DNA of 64,000 bases, from assembly GCF_000504165.1 (NCBI RefSeq), contig NZ_AYSE01000001.1, positions 1,116,001 to 1,180,000 of the forward strand, given 5' to 3'. Under the pieces are notes generated by a model that saw only the letters and a program-made list of their open reading frames with translations, ran no database searches and had not been told where the DNA came from. This document shows, one piece after another, positions 9,261 to 19,231 of this stretch. The stretch comes from Bacillus sp. FJAT-14578. GTDB taxonomy: Bacteria > Bacillota > Bacilli > Bacillales > Bacillaceae_H. Position 1 is the first letter of the stretch. Each line of letters begins with the position of its first letter. Both the position numbers and the translations under genes were made by a program.

Positions 9261-9300
9261 AAAAAACAGCATCGTCCATATTGGACGTATGCTGTTTTTT
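9261..9300. terminator. Terminator of ald
   Basis: Hairpin AAAAAACAGCATcGTCCA / TGGACgtATGCTGTTTTTT. The stem overlaps the last bases of the ald stop codon. T-run on both strands. Confidence 0.85.
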
Positions 9301-10420
9301 ACAGTTGTTCCAGTAACGTTCTGGCGTCGGAATACATGAGTTGATGTGCATCCGCCACCGCTCCATATGTCACAAATCCATTGAGAGTGTTCACACCTTT
9401 GAGTAAAGCCTCATTTTCTAAACATGCTTGCTTATATCCTTTATCCGCAATTTGAACAGCATACGGAACCGTCACGTTCGTTAAAGCCATGGTCGACGTT
9501 CTCGGCACCGCCCCGGGCATATTAGCAACAGCGTAATGCAATACTCCGTATTTTTCATAGGTCGGCTCATCATGGGTCGTAATGCGGTCGGTTGTTTCAA
9601 AAATCCCGCCTTGATCAATGGCAATGTCTACAACGACAGATCCCGGTTCCATTGTTTGAATCATTTGTTCCGTTACAAGCTTCGGCGCTTTTGCACCTGG
9701 GATTAGAACCGCTCCTATCACTAGGTCAGATTCTTTGACAGCATGGGCTACATTATAAGGATTAGATATCAGTGTCTTAATATCATTTCCAAAAATATCG
9801 TCAAGCTGACGAAGGCGATCGACATTCAAGTCAAGAATGGTGACATCCGCTCCTAAACCAATGGCGATTTTAGCTGCATTGGTTCCTGCTACACCGCCGC
9901 CGATTATAGCAACTTTTCCTTTCGGAACACCTGGCACTCCTCCGAGCAATATCCCTTTTCCACCCTTTGTTTTCTCTAAAAACTGCGCTCCGATTTGTGC
10001 AGCCATCCTGCCCGCCACTTCACTCATAGGAGTCAACAGCGGTAGTGAGCGATTCGGCAACTGTACGGTTTCATAAGCAATACCGATGACCTTGCGTTCT
10101 ATGAGAGCTTTTGTTAATTCCGGCTCTGGCGCTAAATGTAAATATGTAAACAAAATTAGGCCGTCCCGGAAATAATCATACTCGGAAGGAAGGGGTTCTT
10201 TCACTTTCATCACCATATCCATAGACCATGCTTCTGTGGCACTCGTTACAATTTGTGCCCCCGCCTGAACATAATGGTCATCCTCAAATCCAGAACCGAT
10301 GCCCGCTCCTGTTTCAATATATACTTCATGTCCCCTGTTGATGAGCGTCATCGCTCCTGCAGGAGTCATAGCTACACGATTTTCATTATTTTTGATTTCC
10401 TTCGGTATCCCTATTCGCAT
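9299..10420 (-). CDS. ald: Alanine dehydrogenase
   Basis: 373 aa NAD-dependent enzyme (L-alanine to pyruvate plus ammonia), used for alanine catabolism and sporulation in Bacillus. It starts [16 protein letters not shown], carries the substrate lysine region MKVKEPLP, the glycine-rich NAD fold [18 protein letters not shown] near residue 175 and the [10 protein letters not shown] motif near 300. The ATG at 10420 follows AAGGAGA; the longer upstream ORF is not used because the family begins here. No adeR-type regulator is adjacent. Confidence 0.96.
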   Translation of the reverse strand: MRIGIPKEIKNNENRVAMTPAGAMTLINRGHEVYIETGAGIGSGFEDDHYVQAGAQIVTSATEAWSMDMVMKVKEPLPSEYDYFRDGLILFTYLHLAPEPELTKALIERKVIGIAYETVQLPNRSLPLLTPMSEVAGRMAAQIGAQFLEKTKGGKGILLGGVPGVPKGKVAIIGGGVAGTNAAKIAIGLGADVTILDLNVDRLRQLDDIFGNDIKTLISNPYNVAHAVKESDLVIGAVLIPGAKAPKLVTEQMIQTMEPGSVVVDIAIDQGGIFETTDRITTHDEPTYEKYGVLHYAVANMPGAVPRTSTMALTNVTVPYAVQIADKGYKQACLENEALLKGVNTLNGFVTYGAVADAHQLMYSDARTLLEQL

Positions 10421-10549
10421 ACACGAACGTCTCCTTTGCATCTTATTGTATTTCATTGTATGTACAGATTGAAAGAAAGACACTGCAAACATCTAAAGCA
10501 AAAGAGGTGCTTTTCTCGTTTCTCAACTTCTTGACACCTCTCTTTTCTT

Positions 10550-10714
10550 TTATTCCATTTCTCCCGCTTCCCCTGAAATACTTTCATAGGTCGGCACCGT
10601 AAAGCCTCCTCCTACAATTCCGCTTACATAGGCATCATTGAGCAATTGCTGCGTCTGTTGAAGCCCCGTTTCATCGTACTCATATACATGCTGCGGCTGC
10701 TTTTTATCGTTCAT
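10550..10714 (-). CDS. Small protein of 54 aa, unknown function
   Basis: Short ORF MNDKKQPQHVYEYDETGL, then Q/L-rich text, ending VPTYESISGEAGEME. The ATG at 10714 is preceded by AAGGAGAG with 10-nt spacing, a good ribosome site. It is acidic and soluble, with a glycine-rich centre (GIVGGGF). I do not recognise it. Same strand as ald and upstream of it, separated by about 130 bp. The sequence looks protein-like rather than random. Confidence 0.55.
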   Translation of the reverse strand: MNDKKQPQHVYEYDETGLQQTQQLLNDAYVSGIVGGGFTVPTYESISGEAGEME

Positions 10715-10814
10715 AAAATTGACTCTCCTTTGTCACAAATTATCCAACACCCCTTTATTCTCTGTATATTTATCAATGTTATACTCGTGATATAGAAAGA
10801 GGGGAGAGATGGAG

Positions 10815-10898
10815 ATGAACTGCGACGTTTTAGTCGTTAGGACTCCCAAAGAAGAAGAACAAACTCTTCAGCCTGTCCAAACAGAATTGGCCGAATAA
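10815..10898 (+). CDS. Possible very short ORF (27-29 aa)
   Basis: MNCDVLVVRTPKEEEQTLQP... ending in TAA. ATG at 10815 (or 10809) follows AGAGGGGAGAG. A hydrophobic start and an acidic tail. It lies alone on the forward strand between two reverse genes. Ribosome site is good but there is no homologue I can name. Confidence 0.3.
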   Translation: MNCDVLVVRTPKEEEQTLQPVQTELAE

Positions 10899-10911
10899 TT
10901 TTTGGCTTCTC

Positions 10912-10942
10912 AAAAAAAGGCCGCGACTTTTGATTCGCGGCC
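10912..10942 (-). terminator. Terminator of argGH
   Basis: GGCCGCGA / TCGCGGCC hairpin followed on the reverse strand by TTTTTTTG, 26 bp after the argH stop. Confidence 0.85.
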
Positions 10943-10967
10943 TTCCTGAACTATGATGTTATAACTT

Positions 10968-12356
10968 TTAGTTTACTGCGTAGTCCGAGAGAAGTGCTTT
11001 CGCTTTCTGAATGGCAGCCTTCACTTGTGAAAATCCTGTTCCACCTTGACTGTTACGGCGATTAACCGCTGTACGCGGATTTAATACATCGTAAATATCC
11101 GATTCGAACAAAGATGATGCTTGCTCATACTCCTCTAACGGTAAATCCATCAAATAAATTCCTTTTTGAATGCATACTAAGACAAGCTTTCCAACTACTT
11201 CATGCGCTTCACGGAACGGCATGCCTTTCGCTGCCAAGTAGTCTGCCAGTTCTGTCGCATTTGAAAAATCTTGTTTTGTCGTTTGCTCCATCTTTTCCTC
11301 ATTCACTACCATCGTAGAAATCATACCAGCAAAGATTGTCAGGCATCCTTCGACTGTCGTGACTGTATCAAACATGCCCTCCTTGTCTTCTTGCAGATCT
11401 TTATTATAAGCAAGAGGCAAGCCTTTCATGATTGTTAACAAACCAAATAAATTTCCATACACGCGCCCTGTTTTCCCGCGAATGAGTTCTGCCATGTCCG
11501 GGTTTTTCTTTTGCGGCATGATGCTGCTGCCTGTCGCATACGTATCATCAATTTCTACAAATTGAAACTCCTGGCTTGACCATAAAATAAGCTCTTCGCA
11601 AAAGCGCGATAAATGCATCATGAGCATTGAACTGTTACTTAAAAATTCAAGGATGAAATCACGGTCGCTTACCGCATCCATGCTATTTTCGTAAATGCTT
11701 GAAAATCCAAGCAGCTGTGCACTATATTCACGGTCAATCGGGAATGTAGTACCTGCAAGCGCTCCTGCCCCTAAAGGAGACATATCAATACGCTTTAAGG
11801 ATTCTTTGAAGCGCTCTACATCACGCTGCAGCATCCAAAAGTAAGCCAATAGATGATGAGCGAATGAAACGGGCTGGGCACGCTGTAAATGCGTATAACC
11901 CGGAATCAATGTTTCTACATGATTTTCGGCTTTTTCAACTAATTCTTTTTGTAAGCTCTCAATAAGCGAAACAATGGCTAAGACATGCTTTTTTAAATAT
12001 AAATGCATATCCGTTGCCACCTGGTCGTTTCGGCTTCTTCCCGTATGCAGCTTTCCTCCTACAGGACCAATTTCATCAATTAAATGCTTCTCAATATTAA
12101 GATGAATGTCTTCGTATTGTGCCGAAAATGTTAATTCACCCTTTTCGGCCTTTTCAAGTAAAGAGAGGAGACCATTTTGAATGGCCTCCGCATCTTCATT
12201 TGGTAAAATGCCGCATTTCGCTAACATTTTGACATGCGCTAAGCTTCCCTGAATGTCTTCTTGGACCAATTGCTGGTCGAATGCAATTGAAGCCCCGAAT
12301 TCATCTACCCATTGTTCAGGACGTTTTGTAAAACGCCCTCCCCATAATTTTTTCAC
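10968..12356 (-). CDS. argH: Argininosuccinate lyase
   Basis: 462 aa. Last step of arginine synthesis, argininosuccinate to arginine plus fumarate. It begins KLWGGRFTK, has [12 protein letters not shown] (about 110-121) and the superfamily signature [12 protein letters not shown] (near 280) containing the catalytic serine loop. The start ATG overlaps the argG stop as ATGA, so the two genes are translationally coupled. It ends in the operon terminator at 10912. Confidence 0.97.
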   Translation of the reverse strand: MKKLWGGRFTKRPEQWVDEFGASIAFDQQLVQEDIQGSLAHVKMLAKCGILPNEDAEAIQNGLLSLLEKAEKGELTFSAQYEDIHLNIEKHLIDEIGPVGGKLHTGRSRNDQVATDMHLYLKKHVLAIVSLIESLQKELVEKAENHVETLIPGYTHLQRAQPVSFAHHLLAYFWMLQRDVERFKESLKRIDMSPLGAGALAGTTFPIDREYSAQLLGFSSIYENSMDAVSDRDFILEFLSNSSMLMMHLSRFCEELILWSSQEFQFVEIDDTYATGSSIMPQKKNPDMAELIRGKTGRVYGNLFGLLTIMKGLPLAYNKDLQEDKEGMFDTVTTVEGCLTIFAGMISTMVVNEEKMEQTTKQDFSNATELADYLAAKGMPFREAHEVVGKLVLVCIQKGIYLMDLPLEEYEQASSLFESDIYDVLNPRTAVNRRNSQGGTGFSQVKAAIQKAKALLSDYAVN

Positions 12357-13561
12357 GCTTCCACCTTCTTCTCATCATGCAACTGGCTGTAAACTTTCGT
12401 TGGTAAGCCGAATAATTCGATGAAGCCCACTGCTGCTTGGTGGTTGAATTCATCTTCTTTTGTATATGTTGCAAGCTTCTCATCATATAAAGAGTACGGA
12501 GATTTTCTTCCTTCAACGATTGCATGGCCTTTGAATAACTTTACGCGTACTGTGCCTGTTACATTCTTTTGTGTATCTTTCATAAATGCAAGCAATGCCT
12601 TATGCAATGGAGAGAACCATAGACCGTTGTAGATTAGCTCCGTTAATTTGTTAGAAATAATCGGTTTAAAATGTGCTACATCTTTCGTTAATGTTAAGTC
12701 TTCAAGCTCTTTATGCGCTTTGATTAACGTAAGAGCCGCCGGGCATTCGTATACTTCACGAGATTTGATACCAACAAGGCGATTTTCTACATGATCAATA
12801 CGACCAACGCCATGCTTACCAGCTAATGTGTTCAATTCTAAAATTAACTCATGCAGTTCATATGCTTTGCCATTCAATGAAACTGGAACACCTTGATTAA
12901 ACTCAATTTCCACGATGTCAGCTTGATCTGGAGTTGCTTCAATTGGTGTTGTCATATCGTAAGCACCCTCTGGCGGAGCTGCCCATGGATCTTCTAATAC
13001 GCCGCACTCACATGCTCTTCCCCAAAGGTTTGCATCGATAGAGTATGGATTGTCCAAGTTAATTGGAATCGGAATGTTGTGTTCTTTTGCATACTCAATC
13101 TCTTCTTCACGTGACCAGCTCCACTCACGTACAGGAGCCAATACTTTTAAGTCTGGATTTAACGCCATAATAGAAACTTCAAAACGCACTTGGTCGTTCC
13201 CTTTTCCTGTACATCCGTGCGCTACTGCAACCGCGCCAACTTGCTCAGCAATTTCTACAAGCTTTTTTGAAATTAAAGGACGGGATAAAGCCGATACGAG
13301 CGGATATTTCCCTTCATATAATCCATGACTTTGTAATACCGGAAGTACGTAATCCTCAGCAAATTCTTTTCTCGCATCGATAGAGTAAGATTCTACAGCA
13401 CCAACTTGAAGCGCCTTTTCCTTTACGAACTCAACGTCCTTACCTTCACCCACGTCTAACCCTACTGCCACGACATCATATCCTTGTTGCTGTAACCATT
13501 TAATTGCAACGGATGTATCTAATCCACCGGAATAAGCCAATACAACTTTTTCTTTGTTCAT
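12353..13561 (-). CDS. argG: Argininosuccinate synthase
   Basis: 402 aa. ATP-dependent condensation of citrulline and aspartate. N-terminal ATP-pyrophosphatase loop AYSGGLDTS (9-17), then [15 protein letters not shown] with the citrulline/aspartate site, and [13 protein letters not shown] follows AGGGGG. First gene of argGH; an ARG box and a sigma-A promoter lie upstream (13593-13663), so repression by arginine through AhrC/ArgR is likely. Confidence 0.97.
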   Translation of the reverse strand: MNKEKVVLAYSGGLDTSVAIKWLQQQGYDVVAVGLDVGEGKDVEFVKEKALQVGAVESYSIDARKEFAEDYVLPVLQSHGLYEGKYPLVSALSRPLISKKLVEIAEQVGAVAVAHGCTGKGNDQVRFEVSIMALNPDLKVLAPVREWSWSREEEIEYAKEHNIPIPINLDNPYSIDANLWGRACECGVLEDPWAAPPEGAYDMTTPIEATPDQADIVEIEFNQGVPVSLNGKAYELHELILELNTLAGKHGVGRIDHVENRLVGIKSREVYECPAALTLIKAHKELEDLTLTKDVAHFKPIISNKLTELIYNGLWFSPLHKALLAFMKDTQKNVTGTVRVKLFKGHAIVEGRKSPYSLYDEKLATYTKEDEFNHQAAVGFIELFGLPTKVYSQLHDEKKVEA

Positions 13562-13592
13562 TACTAGTTCCCCCTATATATATCAACTAATC

Positions 13593-13610
13593 GTTTAATT
13601 TTTATTCATT
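13593..13610 (-). promoter_or_regulatory. ARG box (AhrC/ArgR operator) of argGH
   Basis: Reverse strand reads AATGAATAAAAATTAAAC, 15 of 18 positions equal to the Bacillus ARG-box consensus CATGAATAAAAATKCAAK. It lies just downstream of the predicted transcription start. A second weaker TGAATATGTATTGCA site (13645-13663) overlaps the -35. Confidence 0.6.
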
Positions 13611-13622
13611 TAAGTTAATAAT

Positions 13623-13651
13623 AATGTAACATAAACCTACTCAACTTGCAA
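13623..13651 (-). promoter_or_regulatory. Sigma-A promoter of argGH
   Basis: TTGCAA (13646-13651) and TACATT (13623-13628) on the reverse strand with 17-bp spacing, about 60 bp before the argG start. Confidence 0.55.
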
Positions 13652-13768
13652 TACATATTCATATTTTTGTATAAATATAAATAAATAGTCTGAAAACTCT
13701 GAGGTTGATAGCATGTTTTCGCACTTTTTTGTAAAATAGATATAATATGAAGGCAGGGGGAAGGAAAA

Positions 13769-14083
13769 ATGGGATCTTATTTTGCTTATAACGAACGGCT
13801 TGGGATTCAAATCCCGGCACTTAACAATGAATGGGAACACTATGATAAGCATACCCAGCAAGAAATTTTATTATACTGGGAGAAAATCCGAGGAGAAATT
13901 CCGGATCGAATATTCCATTTAGAAAGAACCATCAACCAAAAACAAGCTTGTTTAGAAGAAGAAATGAATTTTAAAAAGTCATGTCAATTAAACAGCGAAA
14001 TTGCAGAGCTTGCTTCCGTTATTAACGATTTATGGATTTGGTATCGGACGAATCAAGATGTGACAGCTAAAATGCATAACTAA
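13769..14083 (+). CDS. Conserved-looking small protein, unknown function
   Basis: 104 aa, soluble, with aromatic-rich N-terminus (SYFAYNERLGIQIP) and a long amphipathic helix region (about 45-85, ERTINQKQACLEEEMNFKK). The ribosome site GGGGGAAGG is 5 nt before ATG. Divergent from argG; ends just before repeat copy 3b. I cannot name the family; a helical cytoplasmic protein is all that can be said. Confidence 0.65.
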   Translation: MGSYFAYNERLGIQIPALNNEWEHYDKHTQQEILLYWEKIRGEIPDRIFHLERTINQKQACLEEEMNFKKSCQLNSEIAELASVINDLWIWYRTNQDVTAKMHN

Positions 14084-14088
14084 TAAAA

Positions 14089-14197
14089 AGAGGATGACTC
14101 GAAAGGTATGTAAAGCATACCTTTCGAGTCATCCTCCTGAAAGGACCCGGCATGAGAATCCAGTAAAACCATGGATTTAGTGACGGGTCCTTTCAGT
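14089..14197. repeat. Double-hairpin repeat family 3, copy b
   Basis: First hairpin: perfect 21-bp arms (14090-14110 / 14116-14136) beginning GAGGATGACTCGAAAGG. Second hairpin: CTGAAAGGACCCG / CGGGTCCTTTCAG (14137-14149 / 14184-14196) with an inner AATCCA...TGGATT stem. It aligns through AATCCAGTAAAA with the copy at 63786-63893. The reverse strand leaves the first stem with CTTTTTATT, so it can also end moaB transcription. Confidence 0.8.
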
Positions 14198-14242
14198 GAA
14201 AACTAATTTTCATGGTGGATTTAGGGCTTATGGAACAGTCAA

Positions 14243-14749
14243 TTATTTACGTATCTCACTGATAACATGGCGCAGTTCAGGCAAAATGAGCTTGTTCATC
14301 CCTAATGTTACCGCTCCGGTTGAACCCGGTAATGAAAAAATGGCTTTTTTCTCTCTTACACCCGCAACAGCACGGCTCAACATGGCTCGAGACCCAATAT
14401 CCTCTGTATAGCTCAACATTCGAAACAGTTCTCCAAAGCCGACTATCTCCTTTTCCAGCAAGGGTCTTACCGTTTCAATCGTTACGTCACGACTTGCTAT
14501 CCCCGTGCCGCCGTTTGTGATAACTGCATCGATGTCCGGCTGTGCTGCCGCTTCTATCACCGCGTCTCGTATACTGCTTTCATCATCTGTAACGATTTTA
14601 TAGAAACGCACCTCATGATCTTGCTCTTGCAGAAGAGCAATGATTCGTTTCCCGCTTTTATCGGTTTCTTCTGTACGTGTATCACTTACTGTAATCACCG
14701 CACATCGTAAAGAGCTTGGTGCATGCATAATATGTTGGTTATGATTCAT
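14243..14749 (-). CDS. moaB: Molybdenum cofactor biosynthesis protein MoaB
   Basis: 168 aa MogA/MoaB family (adenylylation of molybdopterin). Motifs: AVITVSDTRTEETDKSG, ITNGGTGIASRDVT (MPT binding), and the late SLPGSTGAV. ATG at 14749 follows AGGGA; upstream codons in the same frame lie inside the preceding gene. It overlaps the EcsC-like gene by 11 bp, so the two are likely cotranscribed. Confidence 0.93.
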   Translation of the reverse strand: MNHNQHIMHAPSSLRCAVITVSDTRTEETDKSGKRIIALLQEQDHEVRFYKIVTDDESSIRDAVIEAAAQPDIDAVITNGGTGIASRDVTIETVRPLLEKEIVGFGELFRMLSYTEDIGSRAMLSRAVAGVREKKAIFSLPGSTGAVTLGMNKLILPELRHVISEIRK

Positions 14750-15584
14750 CAAAATCCCTGCCTTTTTCACGTAAATAACGATATTGATAAAAGCGTTTTG
14801 CATATTCTGCTGTTTGGCGAGTAAATTGGTAGTTCATAACGCCCCCCAAAAACATACTCATGAGCGGATTTCGTTTCGATACACTTTTCTTCATAAGAAT
14901 AAGCAGAATCGTTTTCAGCAACTGATTAATGTTTTTTTCAAACCATGTTTCATCCAGTACTTTTTCATTTCCTTCATAAAAGAATGAATGCTCATGTGTA
15001 TCCAATTCATTCATCAAATAATTCCAACCTTGACTGTGCCATTGTTTCGGAAGGCTGGCAGCGTGAAAAACCTTTAAAGACAACATCAGTTCAAACGGCG
15101 AATTAATTTCATACCCGTAACTCATCGCCGCTAATTGAACCGTCCTTAAATTCAGCAGGACTAAAACAGGCATATCCAAACTCATAAAAAAGGAAGAACC
15201 CGTCCCCGTCAATCCCCCTTGAATGAACGCATACAGCCTTTGCTTCGCCAATTTTTGTTCCGCCAAATAGTTCAATTGATCGATCATTAAATGCTTCAGA
15301 TCCTCAATCCGATCAATATCTCCATAAAATGCACGCGCTGAGGTCAATATTTGCTTTTTGGATTTCTGCTGTACGTTCGAATCTTGAAGCCATGAACTAA
15401 CATGAAACAGCCATTCATCTAATTTGTTAATATAGTTGAGACGAATATCTTCTGGAATAACGGAAATCGTCTGCTCAAGCCATTGTGAATATGTAAGCTG
15501 AAGCTCGTGAGGTGTGTACATTCGCATTTCCTCTGTCCATTCATTTATTTCCCGTAAAACCAGTTCATCCCTCTTCGTTAACAA
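14739..15584 (-). CDS. EcsC family protein
   Basis: 281 aa. It resembles the EcsC protein family: central IQGGLTGTGSSFFMSLDMPV and a conserved NLRTVQLAAMSYGYEI segment (about 135-160), with weakly hydrophobic helices that suggest membrane association. Function unknown. It starts with TTG (15584) after AAAGGGTGA. It precedes and overlaps moaB. Confidence 0.75.
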   Translation of the reverse strand: MLTKRDELVLREINEWTEEMRMYTPHELQLTYSQWLEQTISVIPEDIRLNYINKLDEWLFHVSSWLQDSNVQQKSKKQILTSARAFYGDIDRIEDLKHLMIDQLNYLAEQKLAKQRLYAFIQGGLTGTGSSFFMSLDMPVLVLLNLRTVQLAAMSYGYEINSPFELMLSLKVFHAASLPKQWHSQGWNYLMNELDTHEHSFFYEGNEKVLDETWFEKNINQLLKTILLILMKKSVSKRNPLMSMFLGGVMNYQFTRQTAEYAKRFYQYRYLREKGRDFDES

Positions 15585-15650
15585 GGCTGATCACCCTTTC
15601 TGCCAAACACTGTTATCCATTATTATATCAAAAACAGCCAATTACTCATA

Positions 15651-15669
15651 AGAAAAGCGAAGGCGACTG
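15651..15669. repeat. Short GCGAAGGCGACTG repeat (family 5)
   Basis: AGAAAAGCGAAGGCGACTG, reverse complement of the two boxes at 46943 and 47065. A short dispersed motif common in Bacillus intergenic DNA (family knowledge). Confidence 0.4.
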
Positions 15670-15686
15670 GTTAATCTTCAACAATA

Positions 15687-15720
15687 AAAAACCTCTGTCT
15701 CACAACGAGACAGAGGTTTT
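15687..15720. terminator. Terminator of ackA
   Basis: Perfect 14-bp stem AAAACCTCTGTCTC / GAGACAGAGGTTTT with ACAAC loop, 10 bp after the ackA stop; T-runs on both sides. Confidence 0.85.
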
Positions 15721-15730
15721 ACTTCATTAA

Positions 15731-16921
15731 TTAAATATTGGCTAAACGCAAAACATCACGTGCAATCATTACTTCTTCATTTGTCGGAATGACGAATACT
15801 TTTACTGGTGAGTGAGGATAGCTGAGAAACGCTTCTTCACCACGAACATTATTTAAAGCCGGGTCCCAATACACACCCATGAATTCTAACCCGCGAAGTA
15901 CACGGGAACGAATTTCTGTACTGTTTTCCCCGATACCTGCTGTAAAGATGATCGCATCTACACCAGACATACGCGCCGCATAAGAACCGATGTATTTATG
16001 AATACGGCTTGCAAACACTTGAAGGGCAAGCTCTGCACGCTCGTTCCCTTCTTCCGAACTTTGTTCAATATCGCGAAGGTCACTTGAGAAACCGGAAATA
16101 CCTAACATACCGCTCTCTTTGTTTAATACACTGATAACTTCTTCTGCTGTTTTACCTGTTTTCTCCATGATATAAGGAATTAGCGCCGGGTCAATGTTAC
16201 CAGAACGCGTTCCCATCGCTACACCAGCAAGCGGAGTGAAGCCCATAGACGTGTCAATCGATTTACCGCCTTCAATGGCTGCAATACTCGCTCCGTTTCC
16301 TAAGTGGCAAGAAATGAGGCGCAGCTGCTCAATTGGACGGCCAAGCAATTCTGCCGCACGCTCTGATACATATTTATGAGAAGTCCCATGGAAACCATAT
16401 TTACGAATGCCATATTTTTCGTAGTATTCGTAAGGCAGGCTATATAAATAAGACTGTTCAGGCATCGTTTGATGGAAAGCTGTATCGAATACCGCGACTG
16501 CCGGTACATTCGGTAAGATTTCCTGGAATGATTTAATACCCACTACGTTAGCAGGATTATGAAGTGGTGCCAAGTCTGATAAAGCTTCAATTTCTTGTAT
16601 CGTTTCTTCCGTCAACAATACAGAGTCATTAAAGCGTTCTCCGCCGTGAACCACACGGTGACCGACACCGGTAATTTCATCATAAGACTTGATGATGCCT
16701 GTAGAAAGCAATTTATCAACTAAAATTTTGACAGCAACAGAGTGATCAGGAATTTCTGTTACTTCTGTTTGCTTTTCTCCATTTACCGTAATAGTGAAAA
16801 CAGCATCATTAAGACCGATACGTTCAACAAGACCCTTTGTTAAAACATTTTCACTTGGCATTTCAAACAATTGAAACTTCAATGATGAACTACCGGCATT
16901 AATGGCCATAATTTTTGACAT
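15731..16921 (-). CDS. ackA: Acetate kinase
   Basis: 396 aa, ASKHA fold. Acetyl phosphate plus ADP to acetate plus ATP, in overflow metabolism. It begins [16 protein letters not shown] (phosphate loop), with GHRVVHGGE near 90, HGTSHKYVS near 178, HLGNGAS near 207 and FTAGIGENS near 325. ATG 16921 is preceded by AAGGAG at a rather long spacing of about 12 nt; the 14 extra upstream codons of the open frame are not family-like. No clear cre site was found upstream. Confidence 0.96.
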   Translation of the reverse strand: MSKIMAINAGSSSLKFQLFEMPSENVLTKGLVERIGLNDAVFTITVNGEKQTEVTEIPDHSVAVKILVDKLLSTGIIKSYDEITGVGHRVVHGGERFNDSVLLTEETIQEIEALSDLAPLHNPANVVGIKSFQEILPNVPAVAVFDTAFHQTMPEQSYLYSLPYEYYEKYGIRKYGFHGTSHKYVSERAAELLGRPIEQLRLISCHLGNGASIAAIEGGKSIDTSMGFTPLAGVAMGTRSGNIDPALIPYIMEKTGKTAEEVISVLNKESGMLGISGFSSDLRDIEQSSEEGNERAELALQVFASRIHKYIGSYAARMSGVDAIIFTAGIGENSTEIRSRVLRGLEFMGVYWDPALNNVRGEEAFLSYPHSPVKVFVIPTNEEVMIARDVLRLANI

Positions 16922-17096
16922 AACTAAAAACAGCTCCTTTTGTACGTACATGTTGAATTTCATCTCTACAATATTCTATGCAATTCGACACGATCTCTAT
17001 CCCTAATTCATTTAATCACTGCAAGCTGTTTATTTCAAGAGTTATCGCCTATTTTTAACAGGTCTGGTGTAAATTCGTACTATTCAGAAACATCTA

Positions 17097-18089
17097 TTAT
17101 CCACGCTTTGCCCGAAACCATTTGTCGATTTCTGTCATAATTTGATTCATGGCTTCTTTATTGCTGAACTTTGGCATATTCACAAGCAACGCTTCTTTTG
17201 GCGGAGTGACACCCTCTCCCTTTTTCTGAAGGATGAAAATGCTCTTCGCCAAGCTTTCTTGCTTGAACAAAGATAGAGGCAGCTGAATCAAGCCTTGAAT
17301 GACGGCCTCTTCTTTCAAATAAGCGTGGAGCTGTTTCGCTTGTTCTGTTTCAAACAAATTATTCGGAACGAGCAGCACGGCATAGCCTCCCGGCTTGGTG
17401 TAATTCAAGCTTTGCTCAATGAAAAGGTGATGGGCATAAGAATGTCCTTCTTCCGCTCTCACCTTGTAAACGGCCGCTCCCGCGTCATTGGGATAATATC
17501 CGACAGGTAAATCACATACGACTAAATCGACAAGATCGATGAACAATGGCTGCAAGCTGTCCTGATTGAATAATTGAACAGGTTGCTCCTGTAAATTAGC
17601 GTTCACATACGCTAGTTTAATGAGTAAATCATCTACGTCGATACCATACGCATGCTTTGCTTTTAATCCCTCATAATTTAGGATGGTCATTAACAAATTC
17701 CCTGTCCCCACTGCCGGATCGAGCAATGTATAATCTTTTGTTTCCGACATCAGTTTGCTGATTAAGTAGCTTATAAAAAGACCGACCGCGTCAGGAGTCA
17801 TTTGGTGATTAGGCTGGGTTGCTTCTTTCATTCCTTTTAAGACCGCCAATTGATAAGCTTTGCGAATTGTCTCTTTCGCGTACTTCCCAAGCTGGATTTT
17901 ACTGTATTCCTTTTCCAAACGTTTTTTCGTTACTTCATCCAGTTCTTCTTGCAAAACGTTGTCGTGAAATAAATTTTCTCCCGTTTCCGCCACCGCTTCT
18001 AAATACGAACACTGTAATTCTTTACGAAGAATAATGGCCGTTTGATCAATTACTCCAAATAATTCTTCCATTTTTGTTAAATCGCTCAT
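17097..18089 (-). CDS. ytxK: YtxK, class I SAM-dependent methyltransferase (N6 DNA methylase-like)
   Basis: 330 aa. SAM motif LLDPAVGTGNLL near residue 125 and a modified catalytic motif CDLPVGYYP (about 195) where DNA adenine methylases have NPPY. No specificity domain and no restriction partner. A stand-alone member next to ackA/tpx as in B. subtilis; its substrate is unknown. ATG 18089 follows AGGAGG. Confidence 0.9.
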   Translation of the reverse strand: MSDLTKMEELFGVIDQTAIILRKELQCSYLEAVAETGENLFHDNVLQEELDEVTKKRLEKEYSKIQLGKYAKETIRKAYQLAVLKGMKEATQPNHQMTPDAVGLFISYLISKLMSETKDYTLLDPAVGTGNLLMTILNYEGLKAKHAYGIDVDDLLIKLAYVNANLQEQPVQLFNQDSLQPLFIDLVDLVVCDLPVGYYPNDAGAAVYKVRAEEGHSYAHHLFIEQSLNYTKPGGYAVLLVPNNLFETEQAKQLHAYLKEEAVIQGLIQLPLSLFKQESLAKSIFILQKKGEGVTPPKEALLVNMPKFSNKEAMNQIMTEIDKWFRAKRG

Positions 18090-18281
18090 ATCTTTCCTCC
18101 TAACTATTTCAAGCTTTCTCCCGCTCAAACGGGCATTGAAAAATCTCTTTATATAATCAAATGATAGTTGTGTGATTAGAACAACCCATTTTATCATAAA
18201 CCCATTCGGCAATTCAAAAATAACCTTCCTTTATCCATTTGTGTGGAAACACAGGCTATCTCCTATGTCCAAATATCACTC

Positions 18282-18498
18282 TATAAAGGAAACTTCCATC
18301 AATGGGGTTTTCCTTCATCCCCCACTGATGGTTAGTTAGGCCTGCACGATGCGGGTCACGCAGACGTTGCCGCAGGACGCGGCGGTATTAGTCTGTGTTC
18401 CTTTAATCGGGCTTTTACGGGCAGTTATCCCCCGCTTAAACTTCTTCGATGACTCTAAGTTTTGAAGTGGGGGCTTACTGCCCGTTAATGCGGGATAA
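18282..18498. repeat. Dispersed intergenic repeat family 2, full-length copy a
   Basis: Starts ATAAAGGAAACTTCCAT and ends CCGTTAATGCGGGATAAA. Contains inverted repeats ACGGGCAGT / ACTGCCCGT and CCATCAATGGGG / CCCCACTGATGG, and the shared module (18342-18393) with hairpin GCCGC-AGGAC-GCGGC (18369-18383). About 217 bp. Accounts for most of the 470-bp gap between ytxK and tpx. Confidence 0.85.
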
Positions 18499-18508
18499 AA
18501 AGGGTTAC

Positions 18509-18543
18509 AAAAAAGACGGTAAACTTTTGTTTACCGTCTTTTT
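18509..18543. terminator. Terminator of tpx
   Basis: AAAGACGGTAAAC / GTTTACCGTCTTT stem flanked by A- and T-runs, 17 bp after the tpx stop. Confidence 0.85.
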
Positions 18544-18559
18544 CTGTATCAAGTACTAT

Positions 18560-19057
18560 TTAGTTAGCTGCTTTCGCTGCTTCGATAGCTGCTTCATAGT
18601 TTGGATGATCCGTTACTTCGTTCACATACTCGGCATACGTTACTTCGTCATTTGAATTGATAACGAATACAGCACGCGCTAATAGGCGTAATTCCTTAAT
18701 GGCAACACCATACGCTTCACCGAATGATAAGTCGCGGTGATCTGAGACAGTCTGCACATTTTCAATACCGTTAGCACCGCACCAGCGTTTTTGTGCAAAT
18801 GGTAAGTCTACGCTTACTGTTAAAACCTTCACATTATCAAGCTTTGCTGCTTCTTCATTAAAACGGCGTGTCTGAGCATCACATACACCTGTATCAATAG
18901 AAGGAACCACACTGATTAAGCGAACAGAACCTTTTGTACCGTCAAGTGTCACTTCAGATAAATCGTTTGCCAACACCGTAAAGTTAGGTGCCTTATCTCC
19001 CGCCTTTACTTGACTCCCCATTAACGTTACTGCATTTCCTTTAAATGTTACAGCCAT
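18560..19057 (-). CDS. tpx: Thiol peroxidase Tpx
   Basis: 165 aa atypical 2-Cys peroxiredoxin. Peroxidatic cysteine in [12 protein letters not shown] (Cys 59) and resolving cysteine in RWCGANG (Cys 93). Reduces peroxides with thioredoxin. Length and residues are standard. ATG follows AGGGAGG. Probably monocistronic, with terminator at 18509. Confidence 0.96.
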   Translation of the reverse strand: MAVTFKGNAVTLMGSQVKAGDKAPNFTVLANDLSEVTLDGTKGSVRLISVVPSIDTGVCDAQTRRFNEEAAKLDNVKVLTVSVDLPFAQKRWCGANGIENVQTVSDHRDLSFGEAYGVAIKELRLLARAVFVINSNDEVTYAEYVNEVTDHPNYEAAIEAAKAAN

Positions 19058-19231
19058 GAAAATGTCCTCCCTTTATCTTAAAAAATATGTACACCGTTCA
19101 TCTTATCCTCAATGATAAAAGAATGCAATTATTTCAACTTTTCTTTCTTTAATCTTTGTTACCTTTTCCATTAAAAACCGCCCCCACGACATCGTTCGAA
19201 TACAGGAGCGGATGTTTTGAATTCATTCAGT

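Noticed and set aside
9299..10492. Longer start of ald
   Set aside because: Extra residues ([10 protein letters not shown]...) are not family-like and lack a ribosome site; MRIGIPKE is the family start.
16922..17096. cre site upstream of ackA
   Set aside because: No segment keeps the TGnnAnCG core; CcpA activation cannot be supported from the sequence.
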